NCBI RefSeq assembly: GCF_040812015.1
Contig: NZ_JBFNXJ010000002.1
Coordinates: 248,001-312,000, forward strand
Direction: 5' to 3'
DNA length: 64,000 nucleotides
From: Chitinivorax sp. PXF-14
GTDB taxonomy: Bacteria > Pseudomonadota > Gammaproteobacteria > Burkholderiales > SCOH01
Part shown: in pieces, positions 26,472-34,909 of the stretch
Layout: every line of letters starts with the position of its first letter
Position numbering within the stretch: position 1 is the stretch's first letter
Notes under the pieces: model-generated
Told to the model about the DNA's origin: nothing
The model's database searches: none
What the model saw: the letters and a program-made list of their open reading frames with translations, nothing else
Position numbers and translations under genes: made by a program

Positions 26472-27160
26472 TGGAGGCGCCCGGCTGGTTCGGCAAACTG
26501 CCGGCGTTAGGCGATTTCGCCTCGCGGCGCCTGCCCACGAGTTTCATCGAGACCTGGGATGCCTGGCTGCAGAGCGGTATTGCCGCCTGCCGCCAGCGTG
26601 CGCCCGAGGCCTGGCTCGAACATTATCTGAACGCGCCGATCTGGCGCTTCCTGCTGCTGCCGGGCACCTGCGGCCCGTCGCTGTGGGCCGGCGCGCTGAT
26701 GCCCAGCGTGGACAAGGTGGGGCGCCACTTTCCGCTGACCGTCGCACAGGAGCTCCCGGCCAATACGGCGGCGTTCGACCATGTGCTCGGCGCGCACGAC
26801 TGGTTCGCCAGGCTGGAGGACGCCATGCTCGCCACGCTCGACCTGCAGGCGACGGTAGAGGCGTTCGAACAGACGCTGGCCGATGCACCCTACCCCGCCG
26901 CCCGCGCCCAGCCACAGCTCGCGGCCCAGGCGCTGGCACAGGCCTGGCAGAGCGTGGCGCCGGACAGCGAACTCACCCTGCCGACGCTGGCTGACCTGCG
27001 GCCCACCTGTGCCCAGGCCGGGCTCGACTACCTGTTAACCTATGGCAACCGTTGCACCCTGTGGTGGACGGCGCCGGAAAGCGGCCGGCAGGCGACGCTG
27101 CTGGTGTTTCGCGGCCTACCGACAGAAAGGAACTTCAGCCGTCTGCTCAAGCGCTGCTGA
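26471..27160 (+). CDS. tagF: Type VI secretion-associated protein TagF
   Basis: A 229-residue cytoplasmic protein of the TagF/ImpM family, starting MEAPGWFGKLPALGDFASRRLP, the diagnostic beginning. The tract LPGTCGPSLWAGALMPSVDKVGR-like region around residue 70 is also typical. TagF is a post-translational repressor of T6SS in systems with a threonine phosphorylation pathway, and a Ser/Thr kinase gene lies 4 kb downstream. The ATG shares its A with the tssM stop (TGATG), so the two are translationally coupled. The PppA-like phosphatase often fused or adjacent is absent. Confidence 0.9.
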   Translation: MEAPGWFGKLPALGDFASRRLPTSFIETWDAWLQSGIAACRQRAPEAWLEHYLNAPIWRFLLLPGTCGPSLWAGALMPSVDKVGRHFPLTVAQELPANTAAFDHVLGAHDWFARLEDAMLATLDLQATVEAFEQTLADAPYPAARAQPQLAAQALAQAWQSVAPDSELTLPTLADLRPTCAQAGLDYLLTYGNRCTLWWTAPESGRQATLLVFRGLPTERNFSRLLKRC

Positions 27161-27230
27161 CCGTCCGCGCTGGCAAGCGGCGGCCAAGCCTGTGCTTGAA
27201 GTTATGCAGAGGCGGGGTTAAAACACAGAC

Positions 27231-28079
27231 ATGGACTCAAAAACAGTTCACCTCCCTTTCACGCCCCGGCTCGCGGCCCTGGCGGTGACCTTGCTGTTTG
27301 CCGCCTGCGCGGTGCCGCCGCAGCAGGCCGAGCAGCCCGCGCCGGCACCGGCCGCCACCGCACCTGCGCGCAGCGTGCCGCCGGTGCCCAATCTGCCGCC
27401 GCACGAGGCACGCGCGCTGGCTCAGAAGCAGGCCCTGGAAGCCCGCGACCAGCTACAGAATGGCGAGGAGGACGCCGCCCGAACCCTGCTCGAACAGGCC
27501 GTGCAGCTCGACAGCAGCAACGAGATGGCGCGCAAGCTGCTCGATCAGATCAAGGCCGATGCGCAGCAGGAGCTCGGTGGTACGCATTTCAGCTACACCG
27601 TCCAGTCCGGCGACACCATGGCGAAGCTGGCCGAACGCTTTCTGAACGACCGCCTGCGCTTTTACATCCTGTCGAAATATAACGGCATCAGTAATCCGAA
27701 CCGCCTCGGCGTCGGCCAGGTCATCAAGATCCCCGGCCAGGCGCCCAAGCAACAGCCGGCACCCAAGCCAGCCCCCAGGCCGGCGGAAGCGGCCAAGCAG
27801 GCCGAGACGCCCAAGCCGCAGGAAGCAGTAAAGCCAGTCGAGGCCCCCGAGCCCCCCAAGGTGAAGGCGCCGCCAGCGCAGGACCCAGCCCAGAAGCAGG
27901 CACTGGTGCAGCGCTACACGCGCGAGGCGCTCGCGGCCTACCACCGCCAGGACCTGGACGGCGCCATCAAGAAATGGGATCAGGTGCTGCAGATCGACCC
28001 CTACAACGAGACGGCAAAGTACAACCGCGCCAAGGCGCTCGACCTGAAGCAGCGCATCCAGAAATTCCCGGCCAAGTAG
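27231..28079 (+). CDS. LysM and TPR-containing lipoprotein
   Basis: A 282-residue lipoprotein: signal peptide with lipobox FAAC (Cys26), a TPR-like helical segment (about 60-110), a LysM domain (about 118-170; FSYTVQSGDTMAKLAERFLN ... GQVIKIPG), a Pro/Ala/Lys-rich linker built on PKP repeats (about 172-220), and a final TPR-like helical pair (about 222-275; YHRQDLDGAIKKWDQVLQID). LysM binds peptidoglycan, so it likely sits at the outer membrane facing the wall. It follows tagF by 70 bases in the same direction and may be part of the secretion operon. Confidence 0.82.
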   Translation: MDSKTVHLPFTPRLAALAVTLLFAACAVPPQQAEQPAPAPAATAPARSVPPVPNLPPHEARALAQKQALEARDQLQNGEEDAARTLLEQAVQLDSSNEMARKLLDQIKADAQQELGGTHFSYTVQSGDTMAKLAERFLNDRLRFYILSKYNGISNPNRLGVGQVIKIPGQAPKQQPAPKPAPRPAEAAKQAETPKPQEAVKPVEAPEPPKVKAPPAQDPAQKQALVQRYTREALAAYHRQDLDGAIKKWDQVLQIDPYNETAKYNRAKALDLKQRIQKFPAK

Positions 28080-28104
28080 CGGCGCAGGTGCCGCCCGCCC
28101 ACGG

Positions 28105-28974
28105 CTAGGCGGCGACGGCGTCGTCGTGCTTGTGGATGACGAAGGCGCCCTTCTCCAGTTCGAGGAATTCGGAGCTCAGATGGCCGAATTCCTTCTCCCA
28201 TAGTGCGACGATCTTCTTTTCGTCGGCCCGGCGGCCATCATCCAGAATCACCGTCGATTGCCGGTTCAGGTGGCGGTAGAGCACCGGCAGCGCCGGGTAG
28301 CGGGCCAGCCGCTGGACACTCGCCGGCGGGCCATCCACCACCAGCAGGTCGATCGGCTGCTCGATCGTCAGGCCCGCAGTGTCGTACCACAGCCAGGTCT
28401 GGTCCCGGTTCTCGAACGCCGTCAGCGGCGCGTGCAGCACCGTCGCGATATCCTCCAGCCCGTGCAGCCGGATCAGCTGGCGGCTGATCTCGGCGTATTT
28501 GGCGTCATGCTCGAGCGACACCACCTTGCCCGCACCCAGCTGCTTGAGGCAGTAGGCGATGACGAGCGTGGATACCCCGCTGCTCGCCTCCATCACCAGC
28601 GCAGGCTTTTCCGACAGCACCGTTTCGGCAATCTTCTTGAGCAGATCGGGCGAGGCGGCCCAATCACGGGTATTGGGCAGCGGCAGGCTCGGCTTCAGGG
28701 TGAAGAACAACGACAGCAGCGATTCGATCTGCCGATAGTCCTGGTCTTGCTGGGCCGCCTGTTTCTGCTGGCCTTCATGCAGCTCGTGGCTCAGGCGGCG
28801 ATAGGCCTCGAATATCACCGCCAGCAGCAGCATCGTGCACAGCACCGGCACCACGACAGCGGCAACCTCGCCGGACAGTTGCCTGCCCGCCAGCGCCACG
28901 ACCAGCAACAGCGCCGACGCGGCCAGGATCAATACACCGTCTTTCTTCGTCATCCGCAGCAGCATCGCGGCCAT
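28105..28974 (-). CDS. Membrane-anchored SAM-dependent methyltransferase-like protein
   Basis: A 289-residue protein with two N-terminal membrane segments (about 12-30 and 36-56), then a coiled, Gln-rich linker (HELHEGQQKQAAQQDQDYRQ) and a Rossmann-type class I methyltransferase domain. The glycine-rich SAM loop reads VMEASSGVSTLVIAYCL, with the second acidic position in VVSLEHDAKYAEIS and the DLLVVDGPPA strand following. Target unknown. It is last in the minus-strand run from the Ser/Thr kinase gene, after a 97-base gap, and is convergent with the LysM lipoprotein gene. Confidence 0.75.
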   Translation of the reverse strand: MAAMLLRMTKKDGVLILAASALLLVVALAGRQLSGEVAAVVVPVLCTMLLLAVIFEAYRRLSHELHEGQQKQAAQQDQDYRQIESLLSLFFTLKPSLPLPNTRDWAASPDLLKKIAETVLSEKPALVMEASSGVSTLVIAYCLKQLGAGKVVSLEHDAKYAEISRQLIRLHGLEDIATVLHAPLTAFENRDQTWLWYDTAGLTIEQPIDLLVVDGPPASVQRLARYPALPVLYRHLNRQSTVILDDGRRADEKKIVALWEKEFGHLSSEFLELEKGAFVIHKHDDAVAA

Positions 28975-29070
28975 TCCTTTCCAATTGAAAATCGATTGCT
29001 GGACACCGCCGATTCGACGGCTCGGCTCATCATGCCGACCTCCGCTTGCAGTTCCCCCCGTGCTGCCCGC

Positions 29071-30039
29071 TCACCGCCTGGGTGGGGACCGGTCGAGCTG
29101 GCGCAGCTTGTCCTGCAGGCGCCGGGCCTCCTGCAGCTTCAAGGCAGCCCCGGTATGCGCGGGCTCGTAGCGCAGGCTCGCTTCGAGATAGCGGATGGCC
29201 GTCGCCAGGTCGCTGCCATAGATGCGCAGCGCTTTCTCGTAATAATCGGTGGCCAGCGCCCGGCGTATCGTCTGCGCCTTCGTCGCCCACACGGCCGGCG
29301 GGTCACCACGCAATGCGATGGCCTGTTCGTAGAGCGGCAGCGCCCGCTCCTGCGCACCCTGTTCGTCGAGTTGTCTGGCGCGCAGATACACCGCCTCGGA
29401 CAAGCGCTGCCGCCCCGTCGTGTCGCGCGGGTTGGCGTCGACATAGCGGCGCATGTCGCGCAGGCCGCCCACCGTGTCGCCGGCATTGAACAGCTCCAGG
29501 CTCTGCTCCAGCTCGTAGCCGCTGACGCCCTCGCCGGCCTTCTCCGCCGGCCTGGCGACGCGGGCGGCCGGCGTGCCGGTATCGAGCCGATAGCGCGGCG
29601 CGCGCTCCGCCTGGATTTTGACGATGCGCTGGCGCTCGATCTCGCGCAGCACGCGCGCCGCATCCTGGTTTTCCGGGGTCAGTGCCAGCACCTTGAGCAT
29701 GGCGACGGTCGCGCCGTCCATGTCACCCTTGCGCTGCGCCGCGTAGCCTTGCTGCAGGTGTTCCGCCGCGGCCCTGGCAATGGCGGTCCGGCTGGCGGCC
29801 AGCCGTTTGCGGTAGCGTTCCTCGTCGGGCATCAGCAGCGTCAGCACCTGCCACTGCGCGGCGGCCTGCGCCAGGTCGCCGCTGGTCTCGGCCTGCTGAG
29901 CCAGTTGCTCGCGCCGTGCGGCGGCGTCCTGCACCGTGCTGTCGAGCACCACATTGGAGATGGGGAGCACCGGCGACTGCGAGACACAGGCCCCCAGCAG
30001 CAGCGCACAAGGCAGCAGCGTCGATGAATACCGTCTCAC
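29071..30039 (-). CDS. TPR-repeat lipoprotein
   Basis: A 322-residue lipoprotein with signal peptide and lipobox LLGAC (Cys18). The mature part is a helical repeat protein of the tetratricopeptide type, with units near 46-80 (GDLAQAAAQWQVLTLLMPD), 97-130 (QRKGDMDGATVAMLKVLALT), 180-215 and 225-305 (ALPLYEQAIAL, ATAIRYLEASLRYEP). Such proteins act as outer-membrane scaffolds. Its start overlaps the stop of the upstream deacetylase by four bases (ATGA), so the two are coupled. No closer family recognised. Confidence 0.78.
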   Translation of the reverse strand: MRRYSSTLLPCALLLGACVSQSPVLPISNVVLDSTVQDAAARREQLAQQAETSGDLAQAAAQWQVLTLLMPDEERYRKRLAASRTAIARAAAEHLQQGYAAQRKGDMDGATVAMLKVLALTPENQDAARVLREIERQRIVKIQAERAPRYRLDTGTPAARVARPAEKAGEGVSGYELEQSLELFNAGDTVGGLRDMRRYVDANPRDTTGRQRLSEAVYLRARQLDEQGAQERALPLYEQAIALRGDPPAVWATKAQTIRRALATDYYEKALRIYGSDLATAIRYLEASLRYEPAHTGAALKLQEARRLQDKLRQLDRSPPRR

Positions 30040-31085
30040 TCCGCCCCTCGCCGGCCGTTGTATGGCGTGAAGATGGCCAGCTTGGCCTTGAAGTCGTTGA
30101 TGTCATCCTCGCCGAACACCATGGTCCGGCGCAGCATGAAGCGATAGCCGAAGAAGCCGTTGCCGCCGGGGGTGACGGTGAAACCCAGGCGGATGTTCTG
30201 CCGGCTCAGCAGGTCGGACACCAGCTCGTTGGTATCGCCATAAGGGAAGGCGTAGGTCTGCGGGCTCACCGCCAGCCGGTTGCGGATCACCGTGATCGGC
30301 GTGTCGACCTCGGTGCGCAGGCGCTCCTTGTACTGGCTGTCGCTCTCCCTCGGCTGGCGGGTCGCCAGATTGCCGTGCGTCTTCGAGTGCGGCTCGATGT
30401 CGATCACGCCGGAGGCCTGCATCTCCTGCATCTGCGACCAGCTCAGCGCATCGGCGGCGCCGACGAAGTCGCTGTAGAGATACACCGTGGCGGGAAAGCC
30501 GTATTTCTTCAGGATCGGGTAGGCGATCTCGTAGGTGGAGCGGTAGCCGTCGTCGATGGTCAGCACCACGGCCTTGCGCGGCACGCCCTCGCTGCCCTGC
30601 AGGAAGCCCTGCAGCTGCGCCATGGTGATGACCTGATAGCCATTGCGGGCCAAGAACGCCATCTGCCCCTCGAACGCCGCCGGGCTGACCACGAGCTTGC
30701 CGCGAGTGTTGCCGAAACGGTGGTAGCACAGCACCGGCACGGTCTGGTAGCCGTCGGCATACACGCCGATCGCGTTGCGCGGCCGCAGTGGGATGGCGAT
30801 CACCTGGCCGGGCTGCAGCCTGCTGAGCTGATTGAACTCGGCGATCTGCCAGCCACGCCGGGCATCGCCGTAGTAGCGCTCGGCCAGTGCGCCGAGCTCA
30901 TCCCCTTGCTGCGCCTGCATCAGCACGAAATCGCGGTCCTGCGCCAGCACCGGGCCGACCTGCTTGACGGCGGGCTTGGCCGGCTGCGGCGCGGGCGAGC
31001 CGCAAGCGCCGAGCAGCAGTGCCAGCAGCACGCCCGCCCAGCGGCGATCAGGCTTCGGCGGGCTCGGGCGCTGGGGGCGGCTCAT
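30036..31085 (-). CDS. LysM polysaccharide deacetylase lipoprotein
   Basis: A 349-residue predicted lipoprotein (lipobox LLGAC, Cys28) with a LysM-like segment (about 50-95; AQQGDELGALAERYYGDARRG) and a NodB-type carbohydrate esterase 4 domain (about 110-330). The metal and catalytic motifs are present: TIDDGY (motif 1), HSKTHGNL (motif 2, the two His ligands) and AFPYGD (motif 3). It should remove acetyl groups from a cell-wall or surface polysaccharide. The ATG at 31085 lies inside the 3' end of the kinase gene, a 38-base overlap; no better start giving a full signal peptide exists further down. Confidence 0.87.
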   Translation of the reverse strand: MSRPQRPSPPKPDRRWAGVLLALLLGACGSPAPQPAKPAVKQVGPVLAQDRDFVLMQAQQGDELGALAERYYGDARRGWQIAEFNQLSRLQPGQVIAIPLRPRNAIGVYADGYQTVPVLCYHRFGNTRGKLVVSPAAFEGQMAFLARNGYQVITMAQLQGFLQGSEGVPRKAVVLTIDDGYRSTYEIAYPILKKYGFPATVYLYSDFVGAADALSWSQMQEMQASGVIDIEPHSKTHGNLATRQPRESDSQYKERLRTEVDTPITVIRNRLAVSPQTYAFPYGDTNELVSDLLSRQNIRLGFTVTPGGNGFFGYRFMLRRTMVFGEDDINDFKAKLAIFTPYNGRRGAE

Positions 31086-32694
31086 GGCGTTCCTGCAGGG
31101 CGACTGCGGTATCGTCGAAGGCCTGGTACAGCTCGCCGAACTCATCACTGCGCGACTCGGCGATGCGGTAGTCGTAGCGGCCCTTGGCCAGCTCGCCGAG
31201 CGAATTCCGCAGCACGCGCATGGGCTCGGCCAGACGTTGGGCGAGAAAGTAGCTGCCCGCCGCCACGGCGATGCTGGTCACCAGGATCAACATGCCGAGC
31301 AGCGCCAGCGTAAGGTTGGCGACATGCGTGAGCGGCGACTGGAACAGGCCGAGATGCACGCTGCCGATCGAGCGGCCCTGGAACAGCACCGGCGTCTCGA
31401 AATCGAGCACCTCGCGCAAGTCGCTCGGCTGAGCGAAGCTCTGCACCTTGATGCCGGGATCGCGCGAGACGACGGGGATGCCGTTCGGCGGCGCATAAGG
31501 CCGGCCCACCTGGCCGGGCAGGCTGCTGCCGCGGATGGTCTTCTGGTAATCGACGACCTGCAGATAGGCGAATTCCTGCCGGCTCACCGTGTCCTGGATG
31601 AACACGTCGATCTGCGCCCATTCCTCAGACAGCATCGGCACCGCCGTCTGCGTCGCCATGAACTTGGCCAGCGAGCCGCCGTAATCCATCGCCTGGTCGA
31701 GCATGGCTTCGCTCTGCCGCTTGTGGATGTAGGCGCCAGCCAGGGTCATGGTGACTGCCACGATGGCCGCCATGATCAGCGCCCAGCGCACGCGCATCGG
31801 AATCTTGCGGCCATGCTCGCGGGTGTGGCCGGCCTCGGCCATCTCGCGCGCGACGGCGATCAGCGCCTGCGCCATCTCCTCGCCGGACTGGAAGCGCTTG
31901 TCGGGCTGCTTCTTGAGCGCCCGGTCTACCACGCGCCGCAGGCTCAGCGGCAGGTCCGGCCGCAGCTTGTCGAGCGGCACCGGCTCGTTCTTGACGATCT
32001 TGAGCGCGACGCTGACCAGCGTATCGCCGTCGAACGGCAGCACGCCTGTCAGCAGCTCGTACAGCACCACCCCGGCGGAGAACAGGTCGGAACGCGCATC
32101 GACGGGCTGTGCCGTGACCTGCTCCGGCGACATGTAGTTGGGCGTGCCGATCACGTCACCGACGCGCGTAGCCTGCGTGGCGTCGCCGCCCTCGATGCGG
32201 CAGATGCCGAAGTCGGCCACCTTGATCAGCGTCGAATCCTTGACCTGCATGATGTTGGCCGGCTTCACGTCGCGGTGGACGATGCCCTTCTTGTGCGCAT
32301 AATCGAGCGCCTTGGCAAGCTGGATGCCGATCTCGACCACCGTCCTGACCGGGATCGGCTCCTTCTTTTTGAGCAGGTCGGCGAGCGTCGGCCCCTCGAT
32401 CAGCTCCATCGCGATATAGGGCTGGTTGTCGGCCTCGCCGACGTCGAACACGGTGACGATGTTGTTGTGCGACAGGATGCCCGCGCCTCGCGCCTCGCGC
32501 AGGAAGCGCACGCGGTAATCCTCGCTGCGCGACAGCTCGGGCAGCAGCAGCTTGATCGCGAGCGTGCGGTCGATCTCCGGGTCGTAGGCCTTGTATACCT
32601 TGGCCATGGCGCCCGCACCGATCAACTCGCGCACCTCATAGCGCCCGACCTTGTCCATGGCCGGGGGCGCCCCCACGACGGTCTGATCCAGCAT
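31048..32694 (-). CDS. Membrane Ser/Thr protein kinase with periplasmic sensor and HAMP
   Basis: A 548-residue protein. Residues 19-280 are a Hanks-type kinase: glycine loop GAGAMAKVY, Lys48, HRDVKPAN with Asp142, DFG at 161-163, and the GTPNYMSPEQV activation segment. A membrane segment (about 300-322) leads to a periplasmic sensor domain (about 323-450), a second membrane segment (about 452-475) and a HAMP domain (about 476-530); the protein then ends with no further output domain. This order, kinase first and HAMP last, is unusual. GGAG five bases before the ATG fixes the start at 32694. It may serve the threonine phosphorylation pathway of T6SS (PpkA role), by neighbourhood only. Confidence 0.9.
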   Translation of the reverse strand: MLDQTVVGAPPAMDKVGRYEVRELIGAGAMAKVYKAYDPEIDRTLAIKLLLPELSRSEDYRVRFLREARGAGILSHNNIVTVFDVGEADNQPYIAMELIEGPTLADLLKKKEPIPVRTVVEIGIQLAKALDYAHKKGIVHRDVKPANIMQVKDSTLIKVADFGICRIEGGDATQATRVGDVIGTPNYMSPEQVTAQPVDARSDLFSAGVVLYELLTGVLPFDGDTLVSVALKIVKNEPVPLDKLRPDLPLSLRRVVDRALKKQPDKRFQSGEEMAQALIAVAREMAEAGHTREHGRKIPMRVRWALIMAAIVAVTMTLAGAYIHKRQSEAMLDQAMDYGGSLAKFMATQTAVPMLSEEWAQIDVFIQDTVSRQEFAYLQVVDYQKTIRGSSLPGQVGRPYAPPNGIPVVSRDPGIKVQSFAQPSDLREVLDFETPVLFQGRSIGSVHLGLFQSPLTHVANLTLALLGMLILVTSIAVAAGSYFLAQRLAEPMRVLRNSLGELAKGRYDYRIAESRSDEFGELYQAFDDTAVALQERHEPPPAPEPAEA

Positions 32695-32990
32695 TGCCAC
32701 TCCGGTTTCTGCGCCAGCCGCTCGGGCCGGGTCGGCGCGAAAATGGGAAAGTGCCGCGGAAGACCGAAATGGAGAACCCGCTTGCCGGCTGCGGCTACGC
32801 TACCAGCATAGTACAGCGCCGGCTTTTCCACCGCCGATGGCCGCACGGGCGGGGCGCGAAAGGTGTTTCACGCGTGCGAGCCCGCATCCGGCCCGGCGCC
32901 GGCCCGGAGCGAGCCATACAACCGTGATCATGAACCGTGCAGCCTGACGGCGCACGGCTTGCCACGGGGGTTCCCGGCCACCACGCCAGC

Positions 32991-33869
32991 TCAGGCACGC
33001 TGGCCGCGATGCACCAGCCAGTCCAGCGTCTCGTCCCACAGCGGGCGGCAGGCGGCGCGAAAATAGCCCATGTGCCCGATCGGCTCGCCCGCTGGCGGCG
33101 GCGCGATATCGCGCACGCTCAGTTGCGCGTTGCGGTAGCCGCTGGCAAAGGCATCGCGCGAACGCGGTGGTGCCCAGGGGTCGTCCAGCGCCGTTACCGA
33201 CAACAGCGGCAGCCGCACCTCGGCGTATTGGCGGCGCATATCAGCCATCTCCGGGTCGTCGAAGAAATAGTGCGGGTAGCGGCACCATCTTTTCCAGTCG
33301 CGGTAGACGCTGAGCGGCAAGTCCTCGCCCATGCCGAGCAGACGCCACGGCATATAACCTTTCCAGGCCACCAGCGGCGGCAGGATCAGGTTCCACAGCA
33401 GGCGCACCTTGATGCCATCGAGCCAGGGCATCCAGCCCGCCCAGCCGGCGCCGCTGCCAAAGCTGCAGCAGGCGCTGATCAGCCGGTGATTCGGCAAGAG
33501 GCCTAGGGCATGCCCGCCAAACGAGTGGCCGACCAGGTACAGCGGCACGCGATCGCTTTGGTGCGCCTCGACCGCGGCCGCCAGATCGAGCCGCCCCCAG
33601 TCGAGGTAGGACATCTCGAAGCCGCGCAACGACGCCGGCCGAGACAGGCCGACACCGCGGTAATCCAGCGTCAGTACGCAGAAGCCGCGCTGGCTGGCAT
33701 ATTCGGCAAAGCGCCGGTAAAACCCCTGCGGCACGCCGGTGGCGCCCGCCAGCAGCAGGTGGGCACGGGCCTCGCCACCGGCCGCCGGATAGCGCGTGGC
33801 GGCGAGCCGGTAACCGTCGGCGGCGACCAGCGTGAGCGCCTCGCCCATGATCTTGCTCGCGTCTTCCAT
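32991..33869 (-). CDS. Alpha/beta hydrolase
   Basis: A 292-residue serine hydrolase of the COG4757 type. The nucleophile elbow is VGHSFGGHALG; the acid is likely the Asp of TALDDPWAPPR and the His that of IGHMGYFR. The oxyanion region is LLLAGATGVPQGFYRRFA. The start at 33869 is chosen because GAGG lies six bases upstream and the gene then sits nine bases behind the enoyl-CoA hydratase stop, in the same operon. The natural substrate is not evident; the coupling suggests a fatty-acid or ester substrate. Confidence 0.83.
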   Translation of the reverse strand: MEDASKIMGEALTLVAADGYRLAATRYPAAGGEARAHLLLAGATGVPQGFYRRFAEYASQRGFCVLTLDYRGVGLSRPASLRGFEMSYLDWGRLDLAAAVEAHQSDRVPLYLVGHSFGGHALGLLPNHRLISACCSFGSGAGWAGWMPWLDGIKVRLLWNLILPPLVAWKGYMPWRLLGMGEDLPLSVYRDWKRWCRYPHYFFDDPEMADMRRQYAEVRLPLLSVTALDDPWAPPRSRDAFASGYRNAQLSVRDIAPPPAGEPIGHMGYFRAACRPLWDETLDWLVHRGQRA

Positions 33870-33877
33870 CTGTGGCC

Positions 33878-34675
33878 TCAACATCCCTTGAACACCGGCT
33901 CGCGCTTTTGCAGCATGGCCATGACACCCTCGCCGACGTCCTCGCTGCGGATCAGCGCAAGCAAGGTCGGCGTCAGCGTGGCCAGGGCCGCATCGTCGCC
34001 GGCATCGCGCGCGAGGAAAGCCGACTGCAGCGTGGCCTTGATCGCCAGCGGCGCAGCCCGCGCCACGCGCTGGGCCAGCTCGATGGCGCGCGGCAGCACC
34101 TGCTCCGGCGCCGCCACCTCGTTCACCAGCCGCATGCGCAAAGCTTCTGCCGCGCCGAACTCGTCGCCGGTCAGCAGATAGCGCATCGCGTCGATCCAGC
34201 CGGCAGCCTGCGGAAAACGCACCGTCGAGCCGCCCGAGGCCGGAATGCCGCGCAGTACTTCCAGGTGCGCAAAGCGGGCGTTGTCGGCGGCGATCGCGAT
34301 ATCGGCGTTCAGCATCAGCTCGATGCCGGCGGTCCAGCACATGCCCTGCACCGCCACCACCACAGGCTTGCTGCGGCGCGGCTTGTTGACGCCCCACGGG
34401 TCGATGCTGCCGGGCTCATACTGCAGCCCGCCGCCAGCCAGTTTGGGCGTCAGTTCCAGCAGATCGAGGCCAGCCGTGAAATGTTCGCCGTGTGCGAACA
34501 GTACCGCGCAGCGCAACTCGTCGCGCGTCTCGTATTCGCCGAGCGCCTGCGCCAGGTCGGCGATCATCGCACTGTCGAAGACGTTGCGCTTGCCGGCCCG
34601 ATCGAGCCCCAGCAGCAACAGATTGCCACGCTGTTCGCGGCTGACACGGCCCGGGCCGCTGTTTGCCTGATTCAT
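33878..34675 (-). CDS. Enoyl-CoA hydratase/isomerase family (crotonase) protein
   Basis: A 265-residue crotonase-fold protein. The oxyanion-hole segments are visible: AHGEHFTAGLDL, where the backbone amide positions sit, and GMCWTAGIELMLNADIAIAA. The catalytic Glu position near LEVLRGIPASGGST appears to carry the acid typical of the dienoyl-CoA isomerase-like subgroup, but I cannot fix the reaction. AGGAGATCAGGG precedes the ATG. It is divergent from a TetR regulator gene with a palindromic operator between, and is followed by a hydrolase gene in the same operon. Cytoplasmic; probably fatty or aromatic acid breakdown. Confidence 0.87.
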   Translation of the reverse strand: MNQANSGPGRVSREQRGNLLLLGLDRAGKRNVFDSAMIADLAQALGEYETRDELRCAVLFAHGEHFTAGLDLLELTPKLAGGGLQYEPGSIDPWGVNKPRRSKPVVVAVQGMCWTAGIELMLNADIAIAADNARFAHLEVLRGIPASGGSTVRFPQAAGWIDAMRYLLTGDEFGAAEALRMRLVNEVAAPEQVLPRAIELAQRVARAAPLAIKATLQSAFLARDAGDDAALATLTPTLLALIRSEDVGEGVMAMLQKREPVFKGC

Positions 34676-34797
34676 CCCTGATCTCCTGTACGTTGAAAAC
34701 GCTCACGATCCGTCGCGGGACTGCGGCGCTGGCGTAAACCGCATCACCGCCCTGCCCCACAGCCCGCTCATGAGGCATGTCTTGGTCGACACAGTTT

Positions 34798-34842
34798 CTT
34801 ACCAAACGTTTGGTAAGTCAAATAAAACGAACGTTTGGTAGG
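34798..34842. promoter_or_regulatory. TetR-type operator: 20-bp perfect palindrome plus second site
   Basis: CTTACCAAACGTTTGGTAAG (34798-34817) is a perfect 20-base palindrome. A second, partial copy with the same core (GAACGTTTGGTAG, centred 25 bases later at about 34832) follows. They lie between the divergent enoyl-CoA hydratase and TetR genes. The core CAAACGTTTG recalls PsrA-like fatty-acid regulators, but that is a resemblance only. Confidence 0.8.
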
Positions 34843-34909
34843 TTTGAAATTGAGGCCGCTAAACGATTGATCTAGAATGGGCTATCCAAACCAGCACCGG
34901 ATACCCGAC

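Noticed and set aside
33885-34397. N-terminal extension of the alpha/beta hydrolase reading frame back through the crotonase gene
   Set aside because: The extra residues are a frame-shadow of the crotonase. A good ribosome site supports a start at 33869.
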